Positions 8,977-16,057 of a stretch of 64,000 nt of DNA are shown piece by piece. The DNA comes from Candidatus Poribacteria bacterium (GTDB lineage: Bacteria > Poribacteria > WGA-4E > WGA-3G), in assembly GCA_958295815.1 (NCBI GenBank), contig OY282374.1, positions 4,368,682-4,432,681 on the forward strand, read 5' to 3'. Both the position numbers and the translations under genes were made by a program. How positions within the stretch are numbered: position 1 is the first letter of the stretch; the number at the start of each line of letters is the position of its first letter. A model generated the notes under the pieces. It made no database searches and had not been told where the DNA came from. It worked only from the letters and a program-made list of their open reading frames with translations.

Positions 8977-9834
8977 GTGCAGAATTCATTAGATCAATTT
9001 TATACTAAACCAGACATCGCAGGAATATGTTGGAAGCACTTCACGGATACACTCTCATCCCTGAACCGAAGCCTCAGCGACCTCTTTTTTATTGAACCTG
9101 CTGCTGGCACTGGAGCATTTTATGAACTCCTACCGTCGCGGAGACGGTTAGGCATAGATCTCGTTCCGAAATGTGATCATGTGCAATCTCAAGACTTTTT
9201 TGAAGTGATAGATCTCCAATCCGCGCCCAAAAACACCGCTATCATCGGCAATCCACCGTTTGGTAAACGCGGAAAATTAGCAATAGATTTTTTTAATCAT
9301 GCCGCATACTTGGCAGACCTTGTAGCATTTATTTTCCCCGTCAATTTCCGCAAATTCACCGTTCATAAACAACTTAATCCAAGCATGCGCTTTATCAGTA
9401 AATTGCCGCTTCCAAGAGACGCTTTTCACCTCAGTACAGGCAAGCCTTATTCAGTAAATACGGAATTTCAGATATGGACCCGTTTGGCATGTTCACACCG
9501 TGACATGCGGGAATACAAACCTTTACCGATTCGGCACCAAGATTTTCAGATATGGCAATATAACAACACGCCAGAGGCTCTGAAGGTTTTTCAGAACCCT
9601 TTCGATTTTGCTGTGCCGTGTCAAGGTTGGCAAGATTATTCCCGCAGAGAGACAGATGAAAAGCGGTGTGAACGGAATAAGCAGTGGATGCTTTTGAAAG
9701 CAAAAAATTCTACTATCTTAATACATTTAAGGGAAATTGATTATGAACGTTTAGCACAGGAGTGTGCTACAGCTGTCCCTGGTTTCCGGAAGGGGGACCT
9801 TGTGAAGGCATATACGGAACACTATGGAAAATAG
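8977..9834 (+). CDS. Putative N6-adenine DNA methyltransferase
   Basis: A 285-residue SAM-dependent methyltransferase. The start is GTG 8977: an in-frame TAA at 8962 excludes longer forms, and the N-terminal LDQFYTKPDIA is the usual opening of such enzymes. Motif I is EPAAGTGAF (40-48) and the catalytic motif IV is NPPF (92-95), in the order I then IV as in gamma/alpha-type amino-methyltransferases. NPPF/Y indicates transfer to an exocyclic amino group, most likely adenine N6. No restriction endonuclease gene is adjacent. The stop overlaps the ATG of a decayed second methyltransferase, so this is probably the intact half of a former two-gene modification locus. No clear ribosome site is visible. 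Confidence 0.78.
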   Translation: MQNSLDQFYTKPDIAGICWKHFTDTLSSLNRSLSDLFFIEPAAGTGAFYELLPSRRRLGIDLVPKCDHVQSQDFFEVIDLQSAPKNTAIIGNPPFGKRGKLAIDFFNHAAYLADLVAFIFPVNFRKFTVHKQLNPSMRFISKLPLPRDAFHLSTGKPYSVNTEFQIWTRLACSHRDMREYKPLPIRHQDFQIWQYNNTPEALKVFQNPFDFAVPCQGWQDYSRRETDEKRCERNKQWMLLKAKNSTILIHLREIDYERLAQECATAVPGFRKGDLVKAYTEHYGK

Positions 9835-9944
9835 TGTCTACTTTGCGGATAACCTCCAAATCCTACACGAACTCCCAAATCAATCAGGTGAATTTCGTCT
9901 ATCTATACTCGCCTTCTTCACGCAATTTATCTTTTTTCAAATAG
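9824..9944 (+). pseudogene. Frameshifted, truncated remnant of a second DNA methyltransferase
   Basis: ATG 9824 overlaps the stop of the preceding methyltransferase, the arrangement of a coupled operon. The first ~20 codons read like the N-terminus of a beta-class methyltransferase (VYFADNLQILHELPNQS, compare the family's GDNLEILKELPDES). At about 9885 the homology moves to another frame, which reads VNFVYLYSPSSRN, recalling the family's V-D-L-I-Y-x-D-P-P-F-N; that frame stops at 9942-9944. The catalytic D/S-P-P-F/Y box is lost and the rest of the gene is absent, replaced by the 3' end of a minus-strand gene. I judge it dead. Family assignment rests on a short stretch. Confidence 0.6.
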
Positions 9945-9947
9945 CCT

Positions 9948-10712
9948 CTAAAACGACGATTTTATCTTCCCCCAAGTTATCGTCAGTTTATCTTGTGGCT
10001 TAACAGCACTCGCATTTAAGTTTGGAATATCGGGACCTGTGATGCGGACGTTATCGTAATCCACAATTTTGTCCTGATTACCCAGGGCTACTGTTCCGTT
10101 TTTGTACTGATTATCCTTTGCTTCAATCATCATTTTCCCATCATAGAAAACCTTGATGGTGCTACCTGAAAAGCTCAATTTGACCGTGTGCCACTTATCT
10201 ACCTCTGGTTTATAAGGGGCTTCACCGTGATTTTGCAGACCGGTATTAATGTCCCAACCCGGATTACTAAACAGATTCATCTTTGCCGATCCCGGATATA
10301 GCCAGACAACATAATGTGAACCCGTCTCAAGGTCAACACGCCCACGGAGTCCACCTGGAAAGTTAGCAATCTCTTTGTGTCTCAAATCAGCTTCCACGTC
10401 ATAGTCTGTCCATTTGTTAGGGTCACCAACGTCTAACCCTTCGCCAGTAAAGTTGAACTGGGAGATTGCCTCACTCCACACAAGGCCCTTTGGGTCAAAA
10501 GTAACGAAAGTGTTATCTTTCTCTATACCCCAGAAGGACTTACTATCCTCATTCTGTGGGGAGCGTTCCCAACCCTCTGTATCGCCATCATCAAAGTCAT
10601 CGAGGATTTCCCCGCCAAAGCTAAGGAGAACCGATACAAAAATCAAGAAGGAAACAGAAATAGCAATTCGCGTAAAAAGTTGAATCGGCGCAAATTTTCT
10701 TGTACGTAACAT
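9948..10712 (-). CDS. Secreted LamG/DUF1080-like beta-sandwich protein
   Basis: A 254-residue exported protein; ATG 10712 follows GGAGAAAAG. After a basic N-terminus comes a hydrophobic signal segment (IAISVSFLIFVSVLLSFGG), then a concanavalin-like fold: DDFDDGDTEGW near the start of the mature region, central strands, and KWHTVKLSFSGSTIKVFYDG and YDNVRITGP near the end. These are hallmarks of LamG-type and DUF1080 (3-keto-disaccharide hydrolase-like) domains, which bind or cleave carbohydrate outside the cytoplasm. No catalytic residue can be assigned with confidence. Its 3' end abuts the decayed methyltransferase. A 10-base inverted repeat lies in the gap between it and the upstream FAD oxidoreductase gene. 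Confidence 0.7.
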   Translation of the reverse strand: MLRTRKFAPIQLFTRIAISVSFLIFVSVLLSFGGEILDDFDDGDTEGWERSPQNEDSKSFWGIEKDNTFVTFDPKGLVWSEAISQFNFTGEGLDVGDPNKWTDYDVEADLRHKEIANFPGGLRGRVDLETGSHYVVWLYPGSAKMNLFSNPGWDINTGLQNHGEAPYKPEVDKWHTVKLSFSGSTIKVFYDGKMMIEAKDNQYKNGTVALGNQDKIVDYDNVRITGPDIPNLNASAVKPQDKLTITWGKIKSSF

Positions 10713-10738
10713 CTTTTCTCCTTCGTTGCTTTAATTTC

Positions 10739-10796
10739 AGAGGGTTTTGTCTAAACAATGGCATTGCAGTCGTGCGAAAACCCTCTTAACTACGCA
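10739..10796. repeat. Long-loop inverted repeat between two minus-strand genes
   Basis: AGAGGGTTTT (10739-10748) is a perfect inverted match to AAAACCCTCT (10787-10796) across 38 bases. It is not followed by a T-run on either strand, so it is not a classic terminator. It lies in the leader of the LamG-like gene. Confidence 0.6.
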
Positions 10797-10814
10797 CGCC
10801 TGTAATTTAACAGT

Positions 10815-11963
10815 CTACCCAAACCGCTCTGGTCGATAGGGTACGAACCAATCTACCTGCGCACCATCTGCGATTTCTAATGTCGCCATCTCACCCACCA
10901 AAGGTGCCAACGTCACACCGCTATGCATTAGAGCAATATACAGGTTCGATACTGCTTTCGTAAATCCAAGTACTGGAAACCCATCAAGAGGCATCGGACG
11001 ATAGCCGACTGGTGTCGGAATCGCATCGGCATCTGCTATCGCTGGCAAATAGGTTTTAGCGCGAGCGAGGAGGGCATCGGCATGCTGCTGCGAGTCATCA
11101 CGATTTATCCCTTCTTGGGTACCCTGTCCGATTCTGAGGCTTCCATCAGCCAGTTGTCGGAGATGGAGGTGTTGATGGTTTTCATCTGTTGGTGGTGCGT
11201 GAATGACTGCTACGTTGTGTAAAATCTCAACACACGGTGTTGTTTCAATAACAACACCGGGACTTCGTTGTTGCGGAATATACGCTTCTGCTAAGGATGC
11301 GAGTTCAGTCGTCTGAACACCACTTGCTAACACAACAACATCGCATGAGAATTCGGCATCGGCGGTTTTGACAGCGACAACGCTACCGTTGCGAATGACA
11401 AACCCTGTGACTTCGGTCTCAGAGTGCACCACTGCCCCTGCGCTGCATGCGCGATGCAGACAAACATCAATGAACGTATCAGTCTCGATGTGAATATCGG
11501 CTTCAGAGAGAGATGCAGCTAACACGTTACCAGGTTGTAAATGCGGTTCCAGTGCTAACATCTCGTCACGAGTGATAAGCCGACATGGATACCCCCATGT
11601 TTGTATATGCTGAATACGTTGACACAGTTGTGTTGCGCGTTGTGGGTTGCTCTCCCACCGCATTTCACCACCGTAATGGATACCGATGTCGGCATCAAGT
11701 TGATGTGCCAGCCGATACCACATATCCAGCGAACGCCGATTGAGGGTGTGATACTCGCGTGGATCTTTCCCGAAAGCATTTGCCCAGGCGAAAGAATGTC
11801 CCGACGCACCTGCGCCTGGAGTATAGCGTTCTAAGAGCGTTACAGCAAGGTCGTCTCGTTGGGATAGATAATAACCAAGCGAAGCACCGATGATCCCTAC
11901 GCCGACTATTACTACTTTTTTCGTCTTGGGGGTGATGGAAGGATTAGAATTTTTGTTTGCCAA
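10815..11963 (-). CDS. FAD-dependent oxidoreductase (D-amino-acid oxidase/glycine oxidase family)
   Basis: A 382-residue flavoprotein of the DAO family. The N-terminus carries the FAD-binding dinucleotide motif (VVIVGVGIIGASLGYYLS) followed by an acidic ribose-binding end of strand 2 (LLERY) and the family's GASGHSFAWAN. The C-terminal segment (YRPMPLDGFPVLGF, then the LMHSGVTLAP type) is the usual flavin-contact region. Such enzymes oxidise amines or amino acids to imines. The frame is open to 12038, but TTG 11963 has AGAGGA at good spacing and avoids overlap with the preceding gene, so I choose it. The start is the uncertain part; the family call is firm, the substrate unknown. Confidence 0.82.
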   Translation of the reverse strand: MANKNSNPSITPKTKKVVIVGVGIIGASLGYYLSQRDDLAVTLLERYTPGAGASGHSFAWANAFGKDPREYHTLNRRSLDMWYRLAHQLDADIGIHYGGEMRWESNPQRATQLCQRIQHIQTWGYPCRLITRDEMLALEPHLQPGNVLAASLSEADIHIETDTFIDVCLHRACSAGAVVHSETEVTGFVIRNGSVVAVKTADAEFSCDVVVLASGVQTTELASLAEAYIPQQRSPGVVIETTPCVEILHNVAVIHAPPTDENHQHLHLRQLADGSLRIGQGTQEGINRDDSQQHADALLARAKTYLPAIADADAIPTPVGYRPMPLDGFPVLGFTKAVSNLYIALMHSGVTLAPLVGEMATLEIADGAQVDWFVPYRPERFG

Positions 11964-12021
11964 AAGGTTCCTCTGCAAAGTCAATATCGGGCATGTCGGA
12001 AATTGGTCTATAGGAACTGTT

Positions 12022-12642
12022 TTAGCGATGCGCTGCAACGATAAAGCCCGTTAAGCCTGCAAGCAATAATTGAAATCCGGTTTGATAGAACAGCATTAGA
12101 AAGGGTTGGCAAAGCGCAATCAAACCGATCGCAATTAAGCCGATAGAGATACGTTCACACAAAGTTTTCTGGGAAAAGACTATTGAAAAGACGATTATCC
12201 CCGGTAGAAGCAGATGTAATGCAGTCCCATTAAGTGATGGAAAGAAAGGTTGGTAAAGGAAGAAAATGCCAATACATACAAGGAGTGCTGAACCTACAGT
12301 AACAGCTCGATTCGTCCCGGTTGTCATGCCAAAAGCAATAGCAAAAGCAAATAGAATGTGAAACGCCGAACCGCGCAAAATCGATGGGACAGGTAGATAG
12401 AGAAAACCGAGTCCAATTACTAAGCCGATACCGGATATAAGAGCAATTCGCTGCTTACCTTCAAAAGAGGTACCAACTAAAATAGCAGTGATACTCAACA
12501 ATACCAACGCGATACCTTTGAGCAAAACAGCATTTTGAGCGATAACGGATGGAACCAATGAGATACCGTCTACATAGAGAAAAATAATGCCGAGGACAAG
12601 GAACCCGATCGCGAGTCCCTGATTCCGTTTTTCTTTTCCCAT
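12022..12642 (-). CDS. Eight-helix membrane protein with internal four-fold repeat (unknown function)
   Basis: A 206-residue very hydrophobic protein that I do not recognise. It has about eight membrane segments organised as four two-helix units. Each unit ends its first helix with a similar motif: FLYVD (21-25), FLYLP (80-84), FLYQP (128-132) and ALCQP (176-180); the last three are exactly 48 residues apart. No soluble domain, signal peptide or catalytic motif is seen. It sits between a coiled-coil protein gene (54 bases upstream) and the FAD oxidoreductase on the same strand, so it may share their transcript. ATG 12642 lacks a strong ribosome site. Confidence 0.6.
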   Translation of the reverse strand: MGKEKRNQGLAIGFLVLGIIFLYVDGISLVPSVIAQNAVLLKGIALVLLSITAILVGTSFEGKQRIALISGIGLVIGLGFLYLPVPSILRGSAFHILFAFAIAFGMTTGTNRAVTVGSALLVCIGIFFLYQPFFPSLNGTALHLLLPGIIVFSIVFSQKTLCERISIGLIAIGLIALCQPFLMLFYQTGFQLLLAGLTGFIVAAHR

Positions 12643-12696
12643 AGCGATTTTTAGTAACCTGTAAGACTCTACTTTTAGCCAATTTGCTGAGGTTTC

Positions 12697-13161
12697 TTAA
12701 TTCTTACGTTTCAGTAGACGACTTACCCAAGTTTTAGATTGTTCCTCATTCAATCGATTTGTCAGTTCGTTAACTTGTGCGGACAAATCTCCTCTTTCAC
12801 TTTGGAAAGATTCAACGGTTTTCCGAAGTTTCGCATTTTCGGTGATAAGTGCTTGATTCTCCGCTTCCAATTTGTCGCACGTTTCCTGTAGGTGCGTGAT
12901 ATGAAAAACCTGGCAGCTAAGATTTTCAATAATATCGTCTGTTGGTATATTATAGGCGAGTTTTCTTATCAGCATTGCGAGTCCATCAACCCGTAATTGA
13001 ATCTGTGGCTTCGGAGGGGCTCCTCGTTTGTCAGGAGGAGCAGAGACGACACGTACATACGACTCAATATCGGAGTCTCTCCGTTCCAATGTTCGGGTGA
13101 TGATATCCTCTTCCACACCTATGACTTCGGCGATTTTGGAAGAATCCATATAGAGGTCCAT
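12697..13161 (-). CDS. Small protein with N-terminal helix-turn-helix-like segment and C-terminal coiled coil
   Basis: A 154-residue soluble protein starting at ATG 13161 (AGGAAA upstream). Residues ~5-25 (SSKIAEVIGVEEDIITRTL) look like a helix-turn-helix or adaptor-type helical segment. Residues ~95-145 are a heptad-rich coiled coil (ETCDKLEAENQALITENAKL), followed by a basic tail ending RLLKRKN. The layout suggests a DNA-binding or scaffolding protein that dimerises through the coil, but no family was recognised and the HTH assignment is tentative. It precedes the four-fold-repeat membrane protein on the same strand. Confidence 0.5.
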   Translation of the reverse strand: MDLYMDSSKIAEVIGVEEDIITRTLERRDSDIESYVRVVSAPPDKRGAPPKPQIQLRVDGLAMLIRKLAYNIPTDDIIENLSCQVFHITHLQETCDKLEAENQALITENAKLRKTVESFQSERGDLSAQVNELTNRLNEEQSKTWVSRLLKRKN

Positions 13162-13311
13162 TCCCAAGTTTCCTAACCAGTTTCTTCTGATAAAAAATTA
13201 ACAATCCGATATCTACAATGCCATTCATCTGTGAAAAAAGATTAAAAATAGCATAACATATACTCAACTATTTGACAAATTGAAATTTAGGTGTGCCTAC
13301 AGATATAACTT

Positions 13312-13334
13312 TGGCGCGCCCACAGAGCGCGCCA
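13312..13334. repeat. GC-rich hairpin downstream of the dioxygenase gene
   Basis: TGGCGCGC (13312-13319) pairs with GCGCGCCA (13327-13334) around a 7-base loop, about 40 bases past the stop of the minus-strand gene ending at 13374. The following T-run is weak, so it is either a terminator or one of the scattered palindromic repeats. Confidence 0.45.
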
Positions 13335-13373
13335 GCAACAAAGAATTAGTAATCGAAATATGAAACGTGGACC

Positions 13374-14111
13374 CTACGAAATTCCGTCCCAATATTTCCA
13401 CATATCGTCAGGCGTTTCAAATTTGATCTCATCCAAATCTTTTCGGCGGTACCTGCTGATAAGCGCGATTCTAACCCTATGACCGCAGTTTGGACCGGCG
13501 GTATGGCTCATCTGATGATGCCAAAAGCAGACATCGCCCGCCTCACCTGTAAATTCATAACTCGGTCCTAAATCAAACGGGGCAACACCACCAGGAAGGC
13601 TATCCAAGTCGTGGTGTCTGAAATATTCCGCCCAAATCAGATGGCTTCCTGGCCAGACCGTAAATCCACCACCCTGTTTCTCAACCTTGTCAAGATAGGC
13701 AGTTGCACCTAGTGTGAAACTCCCGACTACACCTTTCGGCACACCATTTGTAGGGGTGTGGTAACCGTCAAGATGTCCCATAGGTTCGCGCCATTCTCTG
13801 TCTGGGTCTGGAAAATTGATGTGGGGTCCTGCGCCACCACCCGTGTTTAATTTGTCCATCCCAACCAATTCTTCACCCATAGCGAAAACTCGGTTATCGT
13901 ATGTCGTACCGCGGATAAGGTCTTCGCTGCCGACAGGCACTGTGCGATAACCTTTACGAATCCAAGATTCAGGGTCATTCCTATCTTCATCAAGGGCATC
14001 CCAAATTCTATCACGTGCAGCGTCAACTATTTCTGGCTCCACAGCACCGCGCACAACGAGATAGCCATTTTCTTTAAAGAATGCTTTATCCTCTGCTGTT
14101 AAGTACGCCAT
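13374..14111 (-). CDS. Phytanoyl-CoA dioxygenase (PhyH) family protein
   Basis: A 245-residue Fe(II)/2-oxoglutarate-dependent oxygenase; ATG 14111 follows GAGGAG. The iron triad is visible as H113-x-D115 (GHLDGYH) and a distal His in HHQMSHTAGPN (about 203), followed by the 2-oxoglutarate-binding Arg in HRVRIALISRYRR. FFKENGYLVVRGAV near the N-terminus is typical of the family. These enzymes hydroxylate an unactivated carbon; bacterial members act on varied small molecules, so the substrate is open. It lies 56 bases after an enolase-superfamily gene on the same strand, suggesting a two-gene unit for modifying an acid. Confidence 0.85.
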   Translation of the reverse strand: MAYLTAEDKAFFKENGYLVVRGAVEPEIVDAARDRIWDALDEDRNDPESWIRKGYRTVPVGSEDLIRGTTYDNRVFAMGEELVGMDKLNTGGGAGPHINFPDPDREWREPMGHLDGYHTPTNGVPKGVVGSFTLGATAYLDKVEKQGGGFTVWPGSHLIWAEYFRHHDLDSLPGGVAPFDLGPSYEFTGEAGDVCFWHHQMSHTAGPNCGHRVRIALISRYRRKDLDEIKFETPDDMWKYWDGIS

Positions 14112-14167
14112 AATTTAGATACTCCTCTCAACTCACAAGCCCAATGTACTCACAATTGAAAACACGA

Positions 14168-15292
14168 CTACGCCTGAACTTCAAAACCATTTTCTTCACG
14201 AGCTTTCTGGTATGGTGCCTCCTCCAGATTCAGCCCAAAACCGGGACTTTGTGGAACATTCACATATCCATCAGATATGGAATATCCAGAATCGTCTAAG
14301 CCCGGTGTAGTTGCGTGATCCCATTCGACAAATTCAAATCGCTCGATTTTTGCTGCAAGATGGCCCGTTACATAATTTCCGTAGTGTCCGCCGTAATGAT
14401 GTGGTGCCGTGCCAATGTTAGACACATCCAATTCAGGACCAAGCTCAAGCCAGCGTGAGAAACCCGGATAGAAAATGTCGTATTGGACGATGTCAATAAG
14501 ACCTTCCTTTGCCCAATCCACGAGATTCGGTGATGCCCCACCCTCGCCATCAGCGATACGGGTCTCTAAGCCTTCAGCCTCCAGCCACTCCTTCAAGAGA
14601 CTGTAGACCCTCGCATCTTCATGGAACGCCTCCTCCATCCAATATACATTTGCATCGGCAGCACCGCCCAATACCTGCTTGGTAAGATTGAGGTTATAGC
14701 CGTTATTCGCATCTATCAAAATTGTAGCATCGGTACCAACCGCCTCACGAACAGCACAGATAACATCAATATCACGTTGTGTCCCTTTGTCAAGGGGCAT
14801 GTGCATTGCACCGCGCCCCACCTTGATTTTGTAGGCGTTATGTCCGCGCGCCTTTCCCTCTAATGCCTCGGAAGCGATAAGTGCTGCGGCTTCAGCATTG
14901 TCATCAAGATGCAGATCATCAATATAGAGCGAAGTATCGTAGCACGGTGCGCGAAACTCTCCGTTCTGTCCGGAAAGCATCGCATAGACCGGTTTCTGGG
15001 CTAACTTGCCTACAAGATCCCAGATTGGATACTCCAACAGCCTGAATTCCTCAGTGACACCACTTTCTGTGTTAAACGCCTCACTGAGTTGAAATCCAAC
15101 GATAGCCTCTGCTTTTTCACGCGAAATTGGTGAGAACCCGAAACCGCTGATGCCGTCCATTGTTGTTATCCGAGCAATAGCAGGACGGACATGCAGTCCA
15201 TGTTCACCAAGTCTTGAATTGCAGCCAGCTTTACGAGGGCGTTCGCCCGTCAAACGTGCCCATTCAATTCGTTCAATTCTTACATTTTCCAA
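14168..15292 (-). CDS. Enolase-superfamily enzyme (mandelate racemase/MLE type, KxK variant)
   Basis: A 374-residue dehydratase or racemase. The start is a TTG at 15292 with GGAGGT eight bases upstream; no better ATG exists. The catalytic set is readable: K155-x-K157 (YKIKVG), metal ligands D194 (LIDAN), E220/E221 (WMEEAF) and E250 (ADGE), and H298/H299 (APHHYGG). KxK plus a C-terminal His fits the mandelate racemase subgroup acting on alpha-hydroxy acids or sugar acids. The capping domain is somewhat divergent (ERPRKAGCNSRLGEHG). It is the upstream partner of the PhyH gene. Substrate unknown. Confidence 0.85.
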   Translation of the reverse strand: MENVRIERIEWARLTGERPRKAGCNSRLGEHGLHVRPAIARITTMDGISGFGFSPISREKAEAIVGFQLSEAFNTESGVTEEFRLLEYPIWDLVGKLAQKPVYAMLSGQNGEFRAPCYDTSLYIDDLHLDDNAEAAALIASEALEGKARGHNAYKIKVGRGAMHMPLDKGTQRDIDVICAVREAVGTDATILIDANNGYNLNLTKQVLGGAADANVYWMEEAFHEDARVYSLLKEWLEAEGLETRIADGEGGASPNLVDWAKEGLIDIVQYDIFYPGFSRWLELGPELDVSNIGTAPHHYGGHYGNYVTGHLAAKIERFEFVEWDHATTPGLDDSGYSISDGYVNVPQSPGFGLNLEEAPYQKAREENGFEVQA

Positions 15293-15462
15293 TCTTACCG
15301 ACCTCCGTAGATGTGTATAAATTGAGCCGTACCACTTCCGATCCGTTCCTGGGCAAGGTATAGAGCTTCGCCAGCAGTGTAGTGGTGTCTAAAAAACAGA
15401 TATAAGAAACCTGCAAATCGGGTTAAAAAATGATGTGTGAGTGCCGATGCGAGAATAGGGTA

Positions 15463-15972
15463 TTATAACTGGGTTTCAAGCAAAACGATACTTTCTGGAT
15501 CTAAATGGTGGTAGTTCTCAATCTCGTAACGATTGCCATCGGCATCTTTAATAAGCACTCGTCCATTTTCGAGGCTGACTACATCGTATCGAGTTCGCAT
15601 GCCAAAAGTAACCGGACCACGGTTCGTCTCCACGACCCACTGCGTAACACCAAATTCCCCATCTAACTTGTGAATTTTGGTGATTTTTGGCATAAAATAC
15701 CGTTTCTGTAACTCTGACCTGAGAACCCTCTCCGATTCTCGTGGCAGCTGCTTGATGTCCTGAATAATACCGATTTCTTTATCTTCACTGTCCAATAATG
15801 AGATATACTTGTTGGAATCGGTGAGCGGAAACGAACGGACTGCTTCAACGTTTGTGTGGGTTGTGCCATCAGGCAGCTCAACGGTGAGCTCTTCAAATGA
15901 ATTTCGTGCAATTTTGACGTTGGCAGCATCAAGGAATTCTACCTCATCGGTAATTGGTGTAGCTTCCTGCAT
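15463..15972 (-). CDS. DUF1854 family protein, partner of the adjacent ABC exporter
   Basis: A 169-residue soluble protein without signal or membrane segments, matching my memory of DUF1854: an N-terminal half carrying LPDGTTHTNVEAVRSFPLTD, then YISLLDSEDKEIGII and TRYDVVSLENGRVLIKDADGNRYEI. DUF1854 proteins are regularly encoded next to ABC exporters with an N-terminal PH-like domain, as here, and in some genomes near cyanophycin genes; no such gene is in this window. ATG 15972 follows AGGAGAAA. The gene lies 85 bases downstream of the ABC gene on the same strand, separated by a perfect 15-base hairpin that could set the ratio of the two products. Its biochemical role is not established. Confidence 0.72.
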   Translation of the reverse strand: MQEATPITDEVEFLDAANVKIARNSFEELTVELPDGTTHTNVEAVRSFPLTDSNKYISLLDSEDKEIGIIQDIKQLPRESERVLRSELQKRYFMPKITKIHKLDGEFGVTQWVVETNRGPVTFGMRTRYDVVSLENGRVLIKDADGNRYEIENYHHLDPESIVLLETQL

Positions 15973-16010
15973 CAGGTTGTTTCTCCTTGTTACATATCAG
16001 AGAGTGTCTT

Positions 16011-16043
16011 TTATAGTGCACGCTTCGCAAGCGTGCACTATAA
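16011..16043. repeat. Perfect 15-bp inverted repeat inside the ABC-DUF1854 operon
   Basis: TTATAGTGCACGCTT (16011-16025) and AAGCGTGCACTATAA (16029-16043) are perfect complements with a CGC loop. There is no T-run after the stem on the minus strand, so it may be an mRNA-stabilising hairpin, attenuator or mobile palindromic repeat. Confidence 0.8.
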
Positions 16044-16057
16044 GCATATACTCTTGT

